Of a DNA stretch of 38,900 nt, positions 1 to 10,556 are shown piece by piece. The notes beneath the pieces are model-generated. The model saw only the letters and a list, made by a program, of their open reading frames with translations. It did no database searches and was not told where the DNA came from. The position numbers and the translations under genes were made by a program. Origin of the DNA: Gammaproteobacteria bacterium (lineage in GTDB: Bacteria; Pseudomonadota; Gammaproteobacteria; Eutrophobiales; Eutrophobiaceae). The DNA lies in contig JAJFKK010000127.1 of assembly GCA_021773245.1 (NCBI GenBank), forward strand, positions 1 through 38,900, given 5' to 3'. Numbering within the stretch: the stretch's first letter is position 1; every line of letters begins with the position of its first letter.

Positions 1-141
1 GAAATGGTAATGCCTGGCGACAACATAAAAGTAACGGTGAAATTGATTGCACCGATTGCGATGGAAGAAGGCTTACGTTTTGCAATACGAGAAGGCGGCC
101 GTACTGTAGGTGCGGGTGTTGTTTCTAAAATTATTGAGTAA
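1..141 (+). CDS. tuf: Elongation factor Tu, C-terminal fragment
   Basis: Only the last 46 codons are inside the window; the gene begins upstream. EF-Tu carries aminoacyl-tRNA to the ribosomal A site as a GTP complex. The visible part is the end of beta-barrel domain III, with MVMPGDN, the run [16 protein letters not shown] and the terminal SKIIE, all typical of bacterial EF-Tu. The TAA stop lies 7 bases before rpsJ, so the str operon seems to run straight into the S10 operon. Confidence 0.97.
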   Translation, partial: EMVMPGDNIKVTVKLIAPIAMEEGLRFAIREGGRTVGAGVVSKIIE

Positions 142-148
142 ATAAAAA

Positions 149-463
149 ATGTCTGAACAACAAGTAATTAGAATTCGCCTTAAAGCATTTGATCATCGTT
201 TGATCGATCAATCTACAAAAGAGATTGTCGAAACAGCGAGACGTACAGGTGCTCAGATCAAAGGTCCTATTCCTTTGCCAACGAAAAAAGAACGTTTCAC
301 CGTTTTGATTTCGCCGCATGTGAATAAGGATGCTCGTGATCAATATGAAATTCGTACTCATAAACGTTTAATGGATATCGTTAACCCAACTGATAAGACA
401 GTTGATGCGTTAATGAAACTTGATCTGGCGGCGGGTGTCGACGTTCAGATTAAACTTCAATAA
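149..463 (+). CDS. rpsJ: 30S ribosomal protein S10 / NusJ
   Basis: A 104-residue S10 (E. coli 103). It sits in the head of the 30S subunit and, as NusE, also joins NusB in the antitermination complex. Recognisable stretches are [29 protein letters not shown] and the C-terminal [10 protein letters not shown]. It is the first gene of the S10 operon, 7 bases after tuf. No strong ribosome binding site is seen before ATG 149, so it may depend partly on translation of tuf. Confidence 0.98.
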   Translation: MSEQQVIRIRLKAFDHRLIDQSTKEIVETARRTGAQIKGPIPLPTKKERFTVLISPHVNKDARDQYEIRTHKRLMDIVNPTDKTVDALMKLDLAAGVDVQIKLQ

Positions 464-486
464 GAATAATTGGTGGATTTAAAACA

Positions 487-1131
487 ATGACGATTGGAAT
501 AATAGGTCGAAAACGAGGCATGACTCGAGTCTTCACTGAAGAAGGTGCATCTGTGCCAGTGACCGTAGTAGAGGCGACCCCTAATCACATTACAAATTTG
601 ATTACGACAGAAACAAAAGGTTACAACGCAGTACAGGTTTCTTGGGGTTCAAAAAAGTCATCGTCGTTGACTAAGTCGGAAGCGGGTAACTATGCCAAGG
701 CAAACCTTGAAACAGGTGAAGGTCTTTTAGAGCATAGAGTAACTAACGAAGAACTTGAGCAGTTTGCTGCTGGCTCTGAAATTAAAGTAGATATGTTTGA
801 AGCAGGCCAAAAAGTAGATGTTACCGGAACAACAAATGGTAAAGGTTTTGCTGGTGCAATTAAACGACATAATTTCAGTCACCAACGTAATTCACACGGT
901 AACTCAATATCGCATCGTGCTCCTGGTTCTATCGGCCAATGCCAGACACCGGGACGAGTTTTCAAAGGTAAAAAAATGGCAGGTCATTTGGGTAATGTAC
1001 AACGCACAACTCAGAATCTTGAGGTTGTTCGTGTTGATACCGAACGAAATTTATTATTGATTAAAGGTTCAGTTCCTGCGGTTAAAGGTGGCAGGGTTGT
1101 TATTAAACCTTCAGTAAAGGCACGTAAATAA
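487..1131 (+). CDS. rplC: 50S ribosomal protein L3
   Basis: A 214-residue L3 (E. coli 209), an early-binding 50S protein whose long central loop reaches towards the peptidyl transferase centre. The N-terminus [18 protein letters not shown] is typical. The loop [20 protein letters not shown] contains the glutamine that PrmB methylates in enteric bacteria. The gene lies 23 bases after rpsJ and 9 before rplD, in the S10 operon. Confidence 0.98.
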   Translation: MTIGIIGRKRGMTRVFTEEGASVPVTVVEATPNHITNLITTETKGYNAVQVSWGSKKSSSLTKSEAGNYAKANLETGEGLLEHRVTNEELEQFAAGSEIKVDMFEAGQKVDVTGTTNGKGFAGAIKRHNFSHQRNSHGNSISHRAPGSIGQCQTPGRVFKGKKMAGHLGNVQRTTQNLEVVRVDTERNLLLIKGSVPAVKGGRVVIKPSVKARK

Positions 1132-1140
1132 GGTAAACAC

Positions 1141-1758
1141 ATGGAACTTACAATTCAAACAGCAGATAAGAAAAAATCAGGCAGCATGACTGTTGCTGAT
1201 AGTGTTTTTTCTGTCGAATTTAATGAGCCGTTGATACATCAGGTTTTGACCTCGTATCTGGCAGGTGCACGATCTGGCACTAGAGCACAAAAAACTCGTT
1301 CTGAAGTGAGAGGTGGCGGTAAAAAACCATGGGCACAAAAAGGAACTGGTCGTGCACGAGCGGGTACTATCCGTAGCCCAATTTGGCGCGGCGGCGGCGT
1401 TACATTTGCTGCAAAGACCCAAGATCACAGTAAAAAATTGAATAAGAAAATGTATCGTGGTGCGATGCGTTCAATTCTTTCTGAGCTTGTACGACAAGAG
1501 CGTTTTGTCTGTGTTGATGAATTCGACGTAGCTGAGTCAAAAACAAAATTAGTTAAAGAGAAGTTAGATAGCTTAGGTCTTGAAGATGTTTTAGTCATTA
1601 CTGAAGAGTTAACTGAAAACCTATATTTTGGTATTAGAAACTTACCAAAGGCAGATGTTATTGACACTAATGAAATTGATCCTTATTCACTGGTTGGTTT
1701 TGAAAAAGTATTAATGACTAAAGGTGCCGTTGAAAAAGTCGAGGCATGGTTATCATGA
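1141..1758 (+). CDS. rplD: 50S ribosomal protein L4
   Basis: A 205-residue L4 (E. coli 201). L4 binds 23S rRNA and lines the exit tunnel; in enteric bacteria it also represses its own operon. The extended tunnel loop is clear: [20 protein letters not shown] followed by [16 protein letters not shown]. The stop codon overlaps the rplW start as ATGA, which suggests translational coupling. The S10 leader lies before the window or within tuf, so L4 autoregulation cannot be judged here. Confidence 0.98.
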   Translation: MELTIQTADKKKSGSMTVADSVFSVEFNEPLIHQVLTSYLAGARSGTRAQKTRSEVRGGGKKPWAQKGTGRARAGTIRSPIWRGGGVTFAAKTQDHSKKLNKKMYRGAMRSILSELVRQERFVCVDEFDVAESKTKLVKEKLDSLGLEDVLVITEELTENLYFGIRNLPKADVIDTNEIDPYSLVGFEKVLMTKGAVEKVEAWLS

Positions 1759-2051
1759 ATCAAGAAAAATTAATGACAGTTTTGCTTGAACCAAGAGTGA
1801 CTGAAAAGTCGACTATGGTTGGTGAAGCTCATAACCAATACGTATTTAAAGTTGCAAATAGTGCAACTAAACCTGAAATCAAGAAAGCCGTTGAGTTAAT
1901 GTTTGATGGTGCAGAAGTTGAGTCAGTTCAGGTGACTAACGTAAAGGGTAAAAAGAAAATATTTGCGCGTAGACCTGGTCAACGCGTTAACTGGAAGAAA
2001 GCCTATGTCAAGCTGAAGCCTGGTTTTGACATTGATTTCATGGGGGCTTGA
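1755..2051 (+). CDS. rplW: 50S ribosomal protein L23
   Basis: A 98-residue L23 (E. coli 100), the tunnel-exit protein that docks trigger factor and SRP. It begins [20 protein letters not shown], which aligns with the usual L23 N-terminus. I chose ATG 1755 over an in-frame ATG at 1746. The later one overlaps the rplD stop by four bases and has GAGG (1741-1744) at a workable distance, while 1746 is almost on top of GAGG. The loop [20 protein letters not shown] is conserved. Confidence 0.97.
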   Translation: MNQEKLMTVLLEPRVTEKSTMVGEAHNQYVFKVANSATKPEIKKAVELMFDGAEVESVQVTNVKGKKKIFARRPGQRVNWKKAYVKLKPGFDIDFMGA

Positions 2052-2064
2052 TAGGTAACTAATT

Positions 2065-2886
2065 ATGGCATTAATTAATGTAAAACCAACATCTGCCGGC
2101 CGACGTTCTATGGTCAAGGTTGTTAGTCCTGAGTTACACAAGGGCAAACCTTATGAGCCATTGTTGGAAAAACAAAACAAATTTTCAGGTCGTAACAATA
2201 ATGGACGCATTACTGTTCGTCATCGTGGCGGTGGTTCGAAACAACGATATCGTATTATTGATTTCAAGCGTAATAAAGATGGAATCGCAGCGAAAGTAGA
2301 ACGAATTGAATACGATCCAAACAGAACAGCGCATATCGCATTATTGTTATATGTTGATGGCGAAAGACGTTACATCATTGCTCCTGCCGGTATTAAGGAA
2401 GGCGATCAAGTGATGTCTGGTTTAGAAGCAGGCATTAAAACTGGTAACTGTATGGCGTTGAGAAACATTCCATTAGGTTCGAACGTACATTGTATTGAAT
2501 TAAAACCAGGTAAGGGTGCGCAGTTGACGCGTAGTGCTGGAGCATCTGCTCAATTAGTTGCAAAAGAAGGTCAGCATGCAACGTTGAGATTACGCTCAGG
2601 TGAAATGCGTAAAGTTTTATCTGATTGTCGAGCGACGATTGGTGAGGTCAGTAATGGTGAGCATCAATTACGATCTTTAGGTAAAGCAGGTGCCAAGCGT
2701 TGGCGTGGTGTTAGACCTACGGTTCGTGGTGTTGCGATGAACCCAGTTGATCACCCACATGGTGGTGGTGAAGGTCGTACTTCTGGTGGTCGTCATCCTG
2801 TTAGTCCATGGGGAACACCAACCAAGGGTTATAAAACCAGAAAGAACAAACGAACTGATAAATTAATCGTTCGTAAACGTAAGTAA
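2065..2886 (+). CDS. rplB: 50S ribosomal protein L2
   Basis: A 273-residue L2, the same length as in E. coli. It is a primary 23S rRNA binder needed for subunit joining and peptidyl transferase assembly. Conserved blocks include [16 protein letters not shown] near the N-terminus and [15 protein letters not shown] near the C-terminus, which holds the well-known conserved histidine. It lies 13 bases after rplW and 16 before rpsS. Confidence 0.99.
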   Translation: MALINVKPTSAGRRSMVKVVSPELHKGKPYEPLLEKQNKFSGRNNNGRITVRHRGGGSKQRYRIIDFKRNKDGIAAKVERIEYDPNRTAHIALLLYVDGERRYIIAPAGIKEGDQVMSGLEAGIKTGNCMALRNIPLGSNVHCIELKPGKGAQLTRSAGASAQLVAKEGQHATLRLRSGEMRKVLSDCRATIGEVSNGEHQLRSLGKAGAKRWRGVRPTVRGVAMNPVDHPHGGGEGRTSGGRHPVSPWGTPTKGYKTRKNKRTDKLIVRKRK

Positions 2887-2902
2887 TTAAGAGGAATAAA
2901 TA

Positions 2903-3172
2903 GTGCCACGTTCAGTAAAAAAAGGTCCGTTTATTGACCATCACCTAGTTAAAAAGGTGCAAGCAGCAAAGGAAAATAATGATAAGCGTCCAATTAAAAC
3001 TTGGTCTCGACGCTCTATGGTTATGCCTGAGATGGTTGGTTTAACGATTGCTGTACACAATGGTCGTGATCATATGCCTGTTTATATCTCAGAAAATATG
3101 GTTGGTCATAAATTAGGCGAGTTTGTTTTGACTCGTACTTTTCGTGGTCATCTTGCAGATAGAAAATCTTAA
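2903..3172 (+). CDS. rpsS: 30S ribosomal protein S19
   Basis: An 89-residue S19 (E. coli 92), a 30S head protein that contacts S13 and the A-site finger. It starts with GTG at 2903, preceded by AGAGGA about 8 bases upstream, and reads [18 protein letters not shown]. The C-terminal [16 protein letters not shown] is diagnostic of the family. Confidence 0.98.
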   Translation: MPRSVKKGPFIDHHLVKKVQAAKENNDKRPIKTWSRRSMVMPEMVGLTIAVHNGRDHMPVYISENMVGHKLGEFVLTRTFRGHLADRKS

Positions 3173-3192
3173 ATTAGTAGAAGAATATAAAT

Positions 3193-3531
3193 ATGGCAAC
3201 TTCAGCAACTTTAAAATATACACATTTGTCACCGCAAAAAATGCGTTTAGTGGCAGATCAAATTCGTGGATTGGCAGTTGATCGAGCAATTAACTTACTT
3301 GCCTTTAGTAATAAAAAAGGTGCAGACATTATTAAAAAAGTACTCGAATCTGCAATTGCCAATGCTGAAAATAATGATGGTGCTGATATTGATGAATTAA
3401 AAGTTAGCGCTATACAAGTTAACCAAGGGCCAACAATGAAGCGCTTACGTCCTCGCGCTAGAGGCCGTGCCGATAGAATTATTAAAAGAACCAGTCACCT
3501 TATTGTGACGGTCTCTGAAAACGGAGAGTAA
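3193..3531 (+). CDS. rplV: 50S ribosomal protein L22
   Basis: A 112-residue L22 (E. coli 110). Its beta-hairpin lines the exit tunnel next to L4 and is a known site of macrolide-resistance changes. The hairpin is seen as [20 protein letters not shown], followed by [13 protein letters not shown]. The N-terminal [18 protein letters not shown] is typical. Spacing is 20 bases after rpsS and 8 before rpsC. Confidence 0.98.
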   Translation: MATSATLKYTHLSPQKMRLVADQIRGLAVDRAINLLAFSNKKGADIIKKVLESAIANAENNDGADIDELKVSAIQVNQGPTMKRLRPRARGRADRIIKRTSHLIVTVSENGE

Positions 3532-3539
3532 TAAATAGC

Positions 3540-4220
3540 ATGGGTCAAAAAGTACATCCAACGGGGATACGCCTCGGCATTATTAAAGACTGGACCTCCA
3601 CCTGGTATGCGGACAGTAAAGACTATGCCGGTTTTTTGCATGCAGATATCAAGGTCAGAGAATATATTAGAAAAAAATTAGCCAATGCATCTGTAAGTCG
3701 AGTTCAGATTGAAAGACCAGCGGGTAATGCACGCGTCATTATTCATACTGCTCGACCTGGAATAGTTATTGGAAAAAAAGGCGAAGATATAGAACGTCTT
3801 CGACATGAAGTTTCACAAATGATGGGTGTGCCAGCACATGTGAGTGTTGAAGAAATACGTAAGCCTGAATTGGATGCGTATCTTGTAGCTGAAAGTGTCG
3901 CGCAACAAATTGAAAGACGTATTATGTTCCGCCGTGCAATGAAACGTGCTGTAACAAATACCATGCGTCTTGGTGCACAGGGCATCAAAATCACAGTTGC
4001 TGGTCGATTGAATGGTGCTGAAATTGCGCGTAGTGAATGGTATCGCGAAGGTCGTGTGCCGCTACATACGTTAAGAGCTGATATTGATTATGGTACAGCT
4101 GAAGCAGCTACCACATATGGAATTATTGGAATTAAGGTCTGGATCTTTAAAGGTGAAGTTTTTCCTCAAGACCAGAAAAAAATAGAAGAAGAAACCCCAA
4201 AAGAAGAAGCTCAGGCGTAA
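3540..4220 (+). CDS. rpsC: 30S ribosomal protein S3
   Basis: A 226-residue S3 (E. coli 233), forming the mRNA entry channel and ribosomal helicase with S4 and S5. It begins [13 protein letters not shown]. The KH domain is visible around [17 protein letters not shown], and the C-terminal domain has [20 protein letters not shown]. The short acidic tail, rich in Glu and ending EEAQA, differs from E. coli, as S3 tails often do. Confidence 0.98.
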   Translation: MGQKVHPTGIRLGIIKDWTSTWYADSKDYAGFLHADIKVREYIRKKLANASVSRVQIERPAGNARVIIHTARPGIVIGKKGEDIERLRHEVSQMMGVPAHVSVEEIRKPELDAYLVAESVAQQIERRIMFRRAMKRAVTNTMRLGAQGIKITVAGRLNGAEIARSEWYREGRVPLHTLRADIDYGTAEAATTYGIIGIKVWIFKGEVFPQDQKKIEEETPKEEAQA

Positions 4221-4252
4221 GTTAAGAGCTAGCAACTAACAGGATTAAAGAC

Positions 4253-4666
4253 GTGTTACAGCCTAAAAGAACGAAGTATAGAAAACAAAGTAAGCTACGA
4301 AATCGTGGTCTTGCAACGGTTGGTAATAAAGTAAGCTTTGGTGAATTTGGTTTAAAAGCTGTAGGCCGCGGTCGTATTACAGCTCGTCAAATTGAAGCAG
4401 CTCGTCGTGCGTTAACACGAAAAGTGAAACGTGGCGCAAAAGTTTGGATACGTATTTTTCCTGACAAGCCGATCACAAAGAAGCCTTTGGAAGTTCGTCA
4501 AGGTAAAGGTAAAGGTAATGTTGAATATTGGGTTGCTCAGATTCAACCAGGTAGAATGCTTTATGAAATGGAAGGCGTGACAGAAGAATTAGCACGTGAA
4601 GCGTTTGATTTGGCAGCAGCGAAATTGCCAATTAAAACAACATTTGTAGCGAGGACGATATTGTAA
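4253..4666 (+). CDS. rplP: 50S ribosomal protein L16
   Basis: A 137-residue L16 (E. coli 136), which helps position A-site tRNA. It starts with GTG at 4253 and reads [12 protein letters not shown]. The conserved [20 protein letters not shown] follows, then the [10 protein letters not shown] region. Its TAA stop shares one base with the rpmC start (TAATG). Confidence 0.98.
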   Translation: MLQPKRTKYRKQSKLRNRGLATVGNKVSFGEFGLKAVGRGRITARQIEAARRALTRKVKRGAKVWIRIFPDKPITKKPLEVRQGKGKGNVEYWVAQIQPGRMLYEMEGVTEELAREAFDLAAAKLPIKTTFVARTIL

Positions 4667-4872
4667 TGAAAGCAGCAGAACTTAGAGAGAAAACACCTGA
4701 AGAATTACAGGCTCTGTTGTTAGAAGAGTTACGTGCTCAGTTTAACTTGCGCATGAGAAAAGGTACTGGGCAGTTAGATAAGCCTAGCGAAGTAAAAAAG
4801 ACGCGACGTAATATTGCACGAATTAATACGCTTATTAACGAAAAGAAAACGGCATCAGGTAAAGACGCATGA
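4666..4872 (+). CDS. rpmC: 50S ribosomal protein L29
   Basis: A 68-residue, mostly helical L29 (E. coli 63) at the tunnel exit beside L23. It begins [14 protein letters not shown], has the typical [13 protein letters not shown], and then [16 protein letters not shown]. It overlaps rplP by one base and rpsQ by four bases (ATGA), so the three genes are probably translationally coupled. Confidence 0.97.
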   Translation: MKAAELREKTPEELQALLLEELRAQFNLRMRKGTGQLDKPSEVKKTRRNIARINTLINEKKTASGKDA

Positions 4873-5135
4873 GTACAGAAGAAACACAAGCAAAAACAGT
4901 TAGCGGTACTGTAGTCAGTAATAAAATGGATAAAACCATTTCCGTTATGATTGAACGTAAAGTGAAACATCCTTTGTACGGAAAGTTTATGCGTCGTTCG
5001 ACCAAAATGATGGCGCATGACGAAGCCAATGAATGTAATGAAGGTGATGTTGTGATTATTGAAGCATCACGTCCGTTATCAAAGAATAAGACCTGGCGCT
5101 TACAAAAAGTTGTCAGTAAAGCTCAAATAGTTTAA
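4869..5135 (+). CDS. rpsQ: 30S ribosomal protein S17
   Basis: An 88-residue S17 (E. coli 84), an OB-fold protein that binds 16S rRNA early in 30S assembly. Diagnostic parts are [31 protein letters not shown], and [14 protein letters not shown] near the end. It is the last gene of the classical S10 operon. Only 16 bases separate it from rplN and no terminator is visible. Confidence 0.98.
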   Translation: MSTEETQAKTVSGTVVSNKMDKTISVMIERKVKHPLYGKFMRRSTKMMAHDEANECNEGDVVIIEASRPLSKNKTWRLQKVVSKAQIV

Positions 5136-5151
5136 TCGGAGATAGATCGCA

Positions 5152-5520
5152 ATGATTCAAATGCAATCAGTACTTGATGCCGCAGATAATAGTGGTGCTA
5201 AGCGAGTAATGTGTATAAAAGTGCTGGGCGGTTCTAAACGTCGATACGCTAATATTGGTGATGTTATTAAAGTCAGTATTAAAGAGGCAATTCCTCGCGG
5301 TAAAGTTAAGAAGGGTGAAGTTCATAATGCTGTTGTTGTGCGAACTCGTAAGGGCGTACGTAGACCTGATGGTTCTTTAATCCGCTTTGATGGTAATGCT
5401 GCTGTGTTATTGAATGGTCAGTTACAACCTCTTGGTACACGTATCTTTGGCCCTGTTACACGAGAGTTACGTGGAGAAAAATTTATGAAGATTGTTTCTC
5501 TGGCGCCGGAGGTACTTTAA
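5152..5520 (+). CDS. rplN: 50S ribosomal protein L14
   Basis: A 122-residue L14 (E. coli 123), at the subunit interface and the docking site of the silencing factor RsfS. It starts [20 protein letters not shown] and has the conserved [18 protein letters not shown] and [12 protein letters not shown]. It opens the spc gene order. The end of the gene carries GGAGG (5508-5512), which serves as the ribosome binding site of rplX. Confidence 0.98.
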   Translation: MIQMQSVLDAADNSGAKRVMCIKVLGGSKRRYANIGDVIKVSIKEAIPRGKVKKGEVHNAVVVRTRKGVRRPDGSLIRFDGNAAVLLNGQLQPLGTRIFGPVTRELRGEKFMKIVSLAPEVL

Positions 5521-5521
5521 A

Positions 5522-5842
5522 GTGAGTCGTATTAAAAAAGGTGACGAAGTCGTCATGATCGCAGGTAAAGACAAAGGTAAACGTGGTGTTGTTTTGTCTA
5601 TTGTCAGCGATATGGACAAAGTATTTGTTGAAAATATCAACATGATTAAAAAGCATACCAAAGGTAATCCTCAGGCAGGAACACCAGGCGGTATCATTGA
5701 GAAAGAAGCTGCGGTTCATATATCAAATGTTGCTATATGGAATCCTGTGACTAATAAAGGTGATCGAGTTGGTTATCGTAATCTTAAAGATGGTCAGAAA
5801 GTACGTTTCTTCAAATCAAATAATGAAGTAGTGGACGTTTAA
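5522..5842 (+). CDS. rplX: 50S ribosomal protein L24
   Basis: A 106-residue L24 (E. coli 104), one of the two assembly-initiating 50S proteins. I place the start at GTG 5522, one base after the rplN stop and 9 bases after GGAGG. A longer frame begins at ATG 5492 inside rplN but has no matching family sequence. The KOW motif region reads [20 protein letters not shown], and the C-terminal half has [15 protein letters not shown]. Confidence 0.97.
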   Translation: MSRIKKGDEVVMIAGKDKGKRGVVLSIVSDMDKVFVENINMIKKHTKGNPQAGTPGGIIEKEAAVHISNVAIWNPVTNKGDRVGYRNLKDGQKVRFFKSNNEVVDV

Positions 5843-5853
5843 GGTTTAAATTC

Positions 5854-6393
5854 ATGGTCAGATTACAAGAACATTATAAGAACACAGTATTTCAGCAACT
5901 AACCGAACAGTTTGGTTATAAGTCTGCAATGCAGGTGCCAAAGATTACCAAGATCACGCTTAACATGGGTCTGGGTGAAGCCGTTGCGGATAAAAAGATT
6001 GTTGAGCATGCGTTAGAAGATATGACCAAGATTGCCGGTCAAAAACCGATTGTATGTAATGCTAAAAAATCAGTAGCGAATTTTAAAGTGCGTGAAGGTT
6101 GGCCTGTAGGTTGTAAAGTGACCTTACGTCGTGATCGCATGTATGAATTTTTAGATCGTTTGGTTTCTATTGCAATACCACGTATTCGAGATTTTCGTGG
6201 TTTGAATGCAAAGTCATTTGATGGTCGTGGTAATTACAATATGGGTATCAAGGAACAAATTATATTTCCTGAAATTGATTACGATAAAATTGATACCTTA
6301 CGTGGAATGGATATAACCATTACCACTACTGCACGTACTGATGAAGAAGGCCGTGCACTTATGAAAGCATTTAATCTTCCATTAAGGTCTTGA
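5854..6393 (+). CDS. rplE: 50S ribosomal protein L5
   Basis: A 179-residue L5, the same length as in E. coli. It binds 5S rRNA with L18 and forms part of the central protuberance. Conserved blocks are [35 protein letters not shown] and [16 protein letters not shown]. It lies 11 bases after rplX and 12 before rpsN. In E. coli the S8 repressor site is near this start; I did not resolve an equivalent structure here. Confidence 0.98.
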   Translation: MVRLQEHYKNTVFQQLTEQFGYKSAMQVPKITKITLNMGLGEAVADKKIVEHALEDMTKIAGQKPIVCNAKKSVANFKVREGWPVGCKVTLRRDRMYEFLDRLVSIAIPRIRDFRGLNAKSFDGRGNYNMGIKEQIIFPEIDYDKIDTLRGMDITITTTARTDEEGRALMKAFNLPLRS

Positions 6394-6405
6394 GGTCTAT
6401 TTAAA

Positions 6406-6711
6406 ATGGCAAAGTCATGCATGGTGAACCGTGAAGTTAAACGAACTCGATTGGTTCAGAAGTTTGCTGCTAAAAGAGCAGAATTAAAAGCAGCAATTAA
6501 AGATACATCACTGAGCGATGAAGAAAGAAGTGCTGCTCGTGATAAGTTTAATAAAATGCCTCGGGATGCGAGTCCTGTACGTATGCGTAATCGATGTAGC
6601 ATTACAGGTCGTCCACACGGATATTATCGAAAGTTTGGATTGGGACGGAATAAATTACGTGAAGCAGCTATGCGTGGCGATGTGCCAGGTTTGGTTAAAG
6701 CTAGCTGGTAA
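6406..6711 (+). CDS. rpsN: 30S ribosomal protein S14 (zinc-independent form)
   Basis: A 101-residue S14, the long form without a zinc ribbon found in most Gammaproteobacteria. The C-terminal core [20 protein letters not shown] is conserved, and the paired CxxC motifs of the short zinc form are absent. S14 is a late-assembling protein of the 30S head, next to S3 and S10. Confidence 0.98.
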   Translation: MAKSCMVNREVKRTRLVQKFAAKRAELKAAIKDTSLSDEERSAARDKFNKMPRDASPVRMRNRCSITGRPHGYYRKFGLGRNKLREAAMRGDVPGLVKASW

Positions 6712-6728
6712 TAGAGAGAGAATATTTT

Positions 6729-7124
6729 ATGAGTATGTCAGACCCAGTTTCAGATATGTTGACGAGAATTCGTAATTCACTACAACGAAATAAATTCGAT
6801 GTGAAAATGCCTTCGTCAAAATTAAAAGTAGCTATCGCGAATATTATGAAGGAAGAAGGTTACATCACAGGTTTTAGTGTTGAAGAAAAAGATAAAAAAG
6901 CGACCTTAGTGATTGAGCTTAAATATTTTGATGGTAAGCCCGTTATAGAATCGATTGATCGAATTAGTAAGCCTAGTCTTCGTAGCTATAAAGCAGCGAA
7001 TGACTTGCCGAAAGTAATGGGCGGTTTAGGTGTGGCAATTATTTCTACAGCTAAAGGTGTCATGACAGATAAATCAGCACGCGAGCATGGTATTGGTGGT
7101 GAAGTGCTGTGCTACGTTTCATAA
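6729..7124 (+). CDS. rpsH: 30S ribosomal protein S8
   Basis: A 131-residue S8 (E. coli 130), a primary 16S rRNA binder and, in enteric bacteria, the repressor of the spc operon. It starts [16 protein letters not shown] at ATG 6729, which matches the usual MSMQDP start better than the internal ATG at 6735. The C-terminal [19 protein letters not shown] and GGEVLCYVS are diagnostic. Confidence 0.98.
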   Translation: MSMSDPVSDMLTRIRNSLQRNKFDVKMPSSKLKVAIANIMKEEGYITGFSVEEKDKKATLVIELKYFDGKPVIESIDRISKPSLRSYKAANDLPKVMGGLGVAIISTAKGVMTDKSAREHGIGGEVLCYVS

Positions 7125-7140
7125 TTGATTGGATTGAATA

Positions 7141-7674
7141 ATGTCTAGAATAGCAAATAACCCTGTAACGATTCCAAGCGGTGTTGATGTCAACATTGTT
7201 GGTAGTTTGATTACAATTAAAGGTAGCAAAGGTGAGTTGTCACATGATATTCATCCTTTGGTTAAAGTTGAGCAGGAAGATAACGAATTAAAGACGACTG
7301 TTAACAATAACAGTAAGACTGCTAACGCACTTTCCGGAACAACACGTTCGTTGATGCAAAATATAGTGACCGGAGTTACTGATGGTTTTGAGCGTAAGCT
7401 TGAAATCGTAGGTGTTGGTTATCGTGCAGCAGTGGCTGGCAAAGTGTTGAATCTGAGCTTAGGTTTTTCTCATCCGGTAGCTTTCGAAATTCCAGAAGGC
7501 ATTACGATTGAAACACCAAGTCAAACAGAAGTTGTTATTAAGGGCATTGATAAGCAACAAGTCGGTCAAGTGGCTGCAAATATTCGTGCTTATCGTCCAC
7601 CTGAACCTTATAAGGGTAAAGGGGTTCGTTATTCGGATGAACGCATCATTCGCAAAGAAGCTAAAAAGAGCTAA
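7141..7674 (+). CDS. rplF: 50S ribosomal protein L6
   Basis: A 177-residue L6, the same length as in E. coli, near the sarcin-ricin loop and the factor-binding site. It begins [19 protein letters not shown]. The second domain has the family signature [15 protein letters not shown] followed by IIRKEAKKS. It is 5 bases before rplR. Confidence 0.98.
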   Translation: MSRIANNPVTIPSGVDVNIVGSLITIKGSKGELSHDIHPLVKVEQEDNELKTTVNNNSKTANALSGTTRSLMQNIVTGVTDGFERKLEIVGVGYRAAVAGKVLNLSLGFSHPVAFEIPEGITIETPSQTEVVIKGIDKQQVGQVAANIRAYRPPEPYKGKGVRYSDERIIRKEAKKS

Positions 7675-7679
7675 TTGAT

Positions 7680-8033
7680 ATGAGTAAAAAAACAGATAGA
7701 TTGCGTCGCGCCAAAAAGGCACGAGCCAGAATAAAAGAACAAGGTATTAACCGTTTGAGTGTTCATAAAACCTCACGCCATGTATATGCGCAGGTTATCG
7801 CGCCAAATGGTTCAGAAGTTCTTGCTAGCGCTTCTAGTTTAGATAAAGAAATAAAAGGTCAGATTAAATACAGTGGCAACGTTGAAGCTGCTGTCGTTGT
7901 TGGTAAAGCATTGGCTGAGCGAGCGAAGAAAGCAGGTGTCTCTAATGTTGCTTTTGACCGTTCAGGTTTTAAATATCATGGTCGTATTAAAGCGTTAGCT
8001 GACGCGGCTCGTGAACAAGGTATGGAATTCTAA
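7680..8033 (+). CDS. rplR: 50S ribosomal protein L18
   Basis: A 117-residue L18, the same length as in E. coli. It binds 5S rRNA together with L5. Conserved parts are [16 protein letters not shown] at the basic N-terminus, [16 protein letters not shown], and [20 protein letters not shown] at the end. Confidence 0.98.
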   Translation: MSKKTDRLRRAKKARARIKEQGINRLSVHKTSRHVYAQVIAPNGSEVLASASSLDKEIKGQIKYSGNVEAAVVVGKALAERAKKAGVSNVAFDRSGFKYHGRIKALADAAREQGMEF

Positions 8034-8045
8034 AGGAAGACTTTT

Positions 8046-8552
8046 ATGGCATTAGCAAATTCAATAACCGGTAACGAAGATCTTCAAGAAAAACTTGTCA
8101 CGGTCAATCGTGTTGCCAAAGTAGTTAAAGGTGGTCGTCAATTTCGTTTTGGCGCAGTAACCGTTGTTGGCGATGGCAATGGCCGAGTCGGACTTGGTTT
8201 AGGTAAGTCACGTGAAGTGCCTCTTGCGATTCAAAAAGCAATGGAAGACGCTCGTCGTAACATGATTTCAGTACCGCTTAATGAAGGTACTTTGCAATAT
8301 CCTATCGTTGCTGAATTTGGCGCAGCTAAGGTCTATATGCAACCAGCATCTGAAGGTACCGGTATTATTGCTGGTGGCCCAATGCGAGCAGTTTTTGAAG
8401 TAGTTGGTGTACATAATGTATTAGCTAAATCAAACGGCTCAACAAATCCTATTAATGTTATCCGTGCAACGATTAAAGGTTTGGCCTCAATGGCTTCGCC
8501 TGAACAAATTGCAGCTAAACGCGGTAAATCAGTCGAAGAAGTGGTTAGCTAA
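8046..8552 (+). CDS. rpsE: 30S ribosomal protein S5
   Basis: A 168-residue S5 (E. coli 167), at the mRNA entry channel with S3 and S4 and important for decoding accuracy. The double-stranded-RNA-binding-like N-terminal domain has [20 protein letters not shown] followed by [16 protein letters not shown]. The C-terminal domain has [15 protein letters not shown]. It ends one base before rpmD. Confidence 0.98.
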   Translation: MALANSITGNEDLQEKLVTVNRVAKVVKGGRQFRFGAVTVVGDGNGRVGLGLGKSREVPLAIQKAMEDARRNMISVPLNEGTLQYPIVAEFGAAKVYMQPASEGTGIIAGGPMRAVFEVVGVHNVLAKSNGSTNPINVIRATIKGLASMASPEQIAAKRGKSVEEVVS

Positions 8553-8553
8553 G

Positions 8554-8745
8554 ATGGTTAAAAAATCAAACAAATTAAAGGTTACGTTGGTTAAAAGTAC
8601 TAACCGACGTATTGAAAAACATAAAGCTTGTGTTATGGGTTTAGGTTTGCGTCGTATTCGTCACAGTGTGACATTGGATGATACGCCTGAGATTCGCGGC
8701 ATGATTAATAAAGTAAGTTACTTACTTAACGTTGAAGAGGTATAA
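8554..8745 (+). CDS. rpmD: 50S ribosomal protein L30
   Basis: A 63-residue L30 (E. coli 59). It starts at ATG 8554, one base after the rpsE stop, and reads [15 protein letters not shown]. It continues with [20 protein letters not shown] and [15 protein letters not shown] longer frame reaching back into rpsE to 8455 is an overrun without family similarity. It ends two bases before rplO. Confidence 0.96.
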   Translation: MVKKSNKLKVTLVKSTNRRIEKHKACVMGLGLRRIRHSVTLDDTPEIRGMINKVSYLLNVEEV

Positions 8746-8747
8746 CG

Positions 8748-9182
8748 ATGCGTTTAAATACACTTAAACCCCATCCCGATTCTACGTCGAATGCAAAACG
8801 ACCAGGACGAGGCATTGGTTCTGGTATTGGTAAAACTGGTGGTCGTGGTCATAAAGGTCAAAAGTCACGTTCCGGTGGTTACATCAAAGTTGGTTTCGAA
8901 GGTGGGCAAATGCCTCTTCAACGACGTTTGCCAAAAATCGGTTTTAGTTCACGCATTGGTCGTGTCACTGATGAAATTCGATTAAATGAATTAGCGAACC
9001 TTGATGTTGACGTAATTGATATCGAAGCACTTAAAGCAGCACGTTTGATTAACAAAAGTGTATTGCGAGTAAAGGTGATTCTTTCTGGTAAGTTAGAAAA
9101 GGCCGTTACAGTTAAAGGACTAATGCTGACAAAAGGTGCTAGAAGTGCAATTGAAGCAGCTGGCGGAAAGATAGAAGAATAA
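8748..9182 (+). CDS. rplO: 50S ribosomal protein L15
   Basis: A 144-residue L15, the same length as in E. coli, a late-assembly 50S protein. The glycine- and arginine-rich N-terminal arm is clear: [20 protein letters not shown], then [18 protein letters not shown]. It directly abuts secY with no spacer. Confidence 0.98.
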   Translation: MRLNTLKPHPDSTSNAKRPGRGIGSGIGKTGGRGHKGQKSRSGGYIKVGFEGGQMPLQRRLPKIGFSSRIGRVTDEIRLNELANLDVDVIDIEALKAARLINKSVLRVKVILSGKLEKAVTVKGLMLTKGARSAIEAAGGKIEE

Positions 9183-10526
9183 ATGTCTGTATCTAATCCA
9201 GCAATACCAGGAGGCGCTTCGGGCCTAGGAAAGTTAAAAGAACTGCGTCAACGTTTGTTGTTTGTGTTGATTGCGTTATTCGTTTATCGAATTTCGTCGC
9301 ATATTCCAGTACCGGGTATTAACCCAGTGGCATTGGCCGATTTGTTTGAACAACAAAAAGGCACCATTCTGGATATGTTTAATATGTTTTCGGGTGGCGC
9401 ATTAAGTCGCTTCTCGGTCGTTGCATTAGGAATTATGCCGTATATATCGGCGTCAATTATTATGCAGCTACTTTCGGTTGTTGAGCCAAAGCTGAAACAA
9501 CTGAAAAAAGAGGGTGAAGCAGGCCGACGTAAGATCACGCAATACACGCGTTATGGCACCGTGGTATTAGCAACGTTTCAGGCTTTTGGTGTTGCTGTTG
9601 CATTAGAAGGGCAGCAGGCTGCTGGCTTAGCCGTTGTAATGGACCCAGGTGTAGGATTTAGAGTTGTTGCAGTTAGTTCACTGGTTACTGGCACTATGTT
9701 TTTAATGTGGTTAGGTGAACAAATTACAGAACGTGGTATTGGTAATGGTATTTCGATGATTATATTTGCCAGTATTGTTGCAGGTTTACCCTCAGCAGTT
9801 GGTGGCACAATTGAATTATCAAGAACCGGTGAAATGCATTTGTTGGCTGTTGTTGGTCTGTTTGCATTGGCTCTTGCGGTAACCGCGTTTGTTGTTTTTG
9901 TAGAACGAGGCCAACGTCGAATTACGGTTAATTATGCGAAACGACAAGTAGGTAGAAAAATGTATGGTGGCCAAGCGAGTCATTTGCCACTGAAGTTAAA
10001 TATGGCTGGTGTAATACCGCCTATATTTGCATCAAGTTTGATTTTGTTTCCAGCGACAATAGCTGGTTGGTTTGGCCAAACTGAAGGAATGGGTTGGTTG
10101 CAAGATATTGCAACAACGCTTTCACCGGGCCAGCCTATATATGTACTTTGTTATGCAGCAGGAATTATTTTCTTCTGTTTCTTTTATACGGCGATGGTTT
10201 TTGATCCGCGTGAAACAGCAGATAATTTAAAGAAGTCAGGCGCGTTTATTCCTGGTATGCGTCCAGGTGAACAAACAGCAGCATACCTTGATAAGGTTTT
10301 GACTAAGTTAACTTTGGCAGGTGCGGTTTATATTACGTTTGTTTGTTTATTGCCTGAGTTTTTGATACTGAAATTTAATGTGCCGTTTTATTTTGGTGGC
10401 ACATCGTTGTTGATTATTGTTGTGGTTGTCATGGACTTTATGTCTCAGGTGCAAGCGCATTTAATGTCTCATCAATATGATGGGCTTATGAAAAAAGCCA
10501 ATCTAAAGGGACAAGGGCGACGTTAA
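9183..10526 (+). CDS. secY: Protein translocase subunit SecY
   Basis: A 447-residue SecY (E. coli 443), the ten-helix channel of the SecYEG translocon in the inner membrane. Visible signatures are [14 protein letters not shown] in the first helix region, [13 protein letters not shown], and [12 protein letters not shown]-type sequence ([19 protein letters not shown]). The cytoplasmic loops contain [20 protein letters not shown] and [19 protein letters not shown], which contact SecA or the ribosome. It starts right after the rplO stop, so translation is probably coupled. Confidence 0.98.
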   Translation: MSVSNPAIPGGASGLGKLKELRQRLLFVLIALFVYRISSHIPVPGINPVALADLFEQQKGTILDMFNMFSGGALSRFSVVALGIMPYISASIIMQLLSVVEPKLKQLKKEGEAGRRKITQYTRYGTVVLATFQAFGVAVALEGQQAAGLAVVMDPGVGFRVVAVSSLVTGTMFLMWLGEQITERGIGNGISMIIFASIVAGLPSAVGGTIELSRTGEMHLLAVVGLFALALAVTAFVVFVERGQRRITVNYAKRQVGRKMYGGQASHLPLKLNMAGVIPPIFASSLILFPATIAGWFGQTEGMGWLQDIATTLSPGQPIYVLCYAAGIIFFCFFYTAMVFDPRETADNLKKSGAFIPGMRPGEQTAAYLDKVLTKLTLAGAVYITFVCLLPEFLILKFNVPFYFGGTSLLIIVVVVMDFMSQVQAHLMSHQYDGLMKKANLKGQGRR

Positions 10527-10531
10527 TACGT

Positions 10532-10546
10532 CAAGCGATTTGCTTG
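10532..10546 (+). promoter_or_regulatory. Small hairpin next to the rpmJ ribosome binding site
   Basis: CAAGC (10532-10536) and GCTTG (10542-10546) can pair across a five-base loop. The right arm touches GGAG (10546-10549), the likely Shine-Dalgarno sequence of rpmJ. The stem is only five base pairs, so a regulatory role is a guess. Confidence 0.25.
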
Positions 10547-10556
10547 GAGAAAGAAG

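Noticed and set aside
3743-3994. Minus-strand frames inside ribosomal genes (for example opposite rpsC, rplD and secY)
   Set aside because: They are antisense shadows of strongly conserved genes without their own start signals.
5492-5521. Upstream ATG extension of L24
   Set aside because: It lies within the end of rplN and lacks L24 similarity; GTG 5522 with GGAGG fits the family start.
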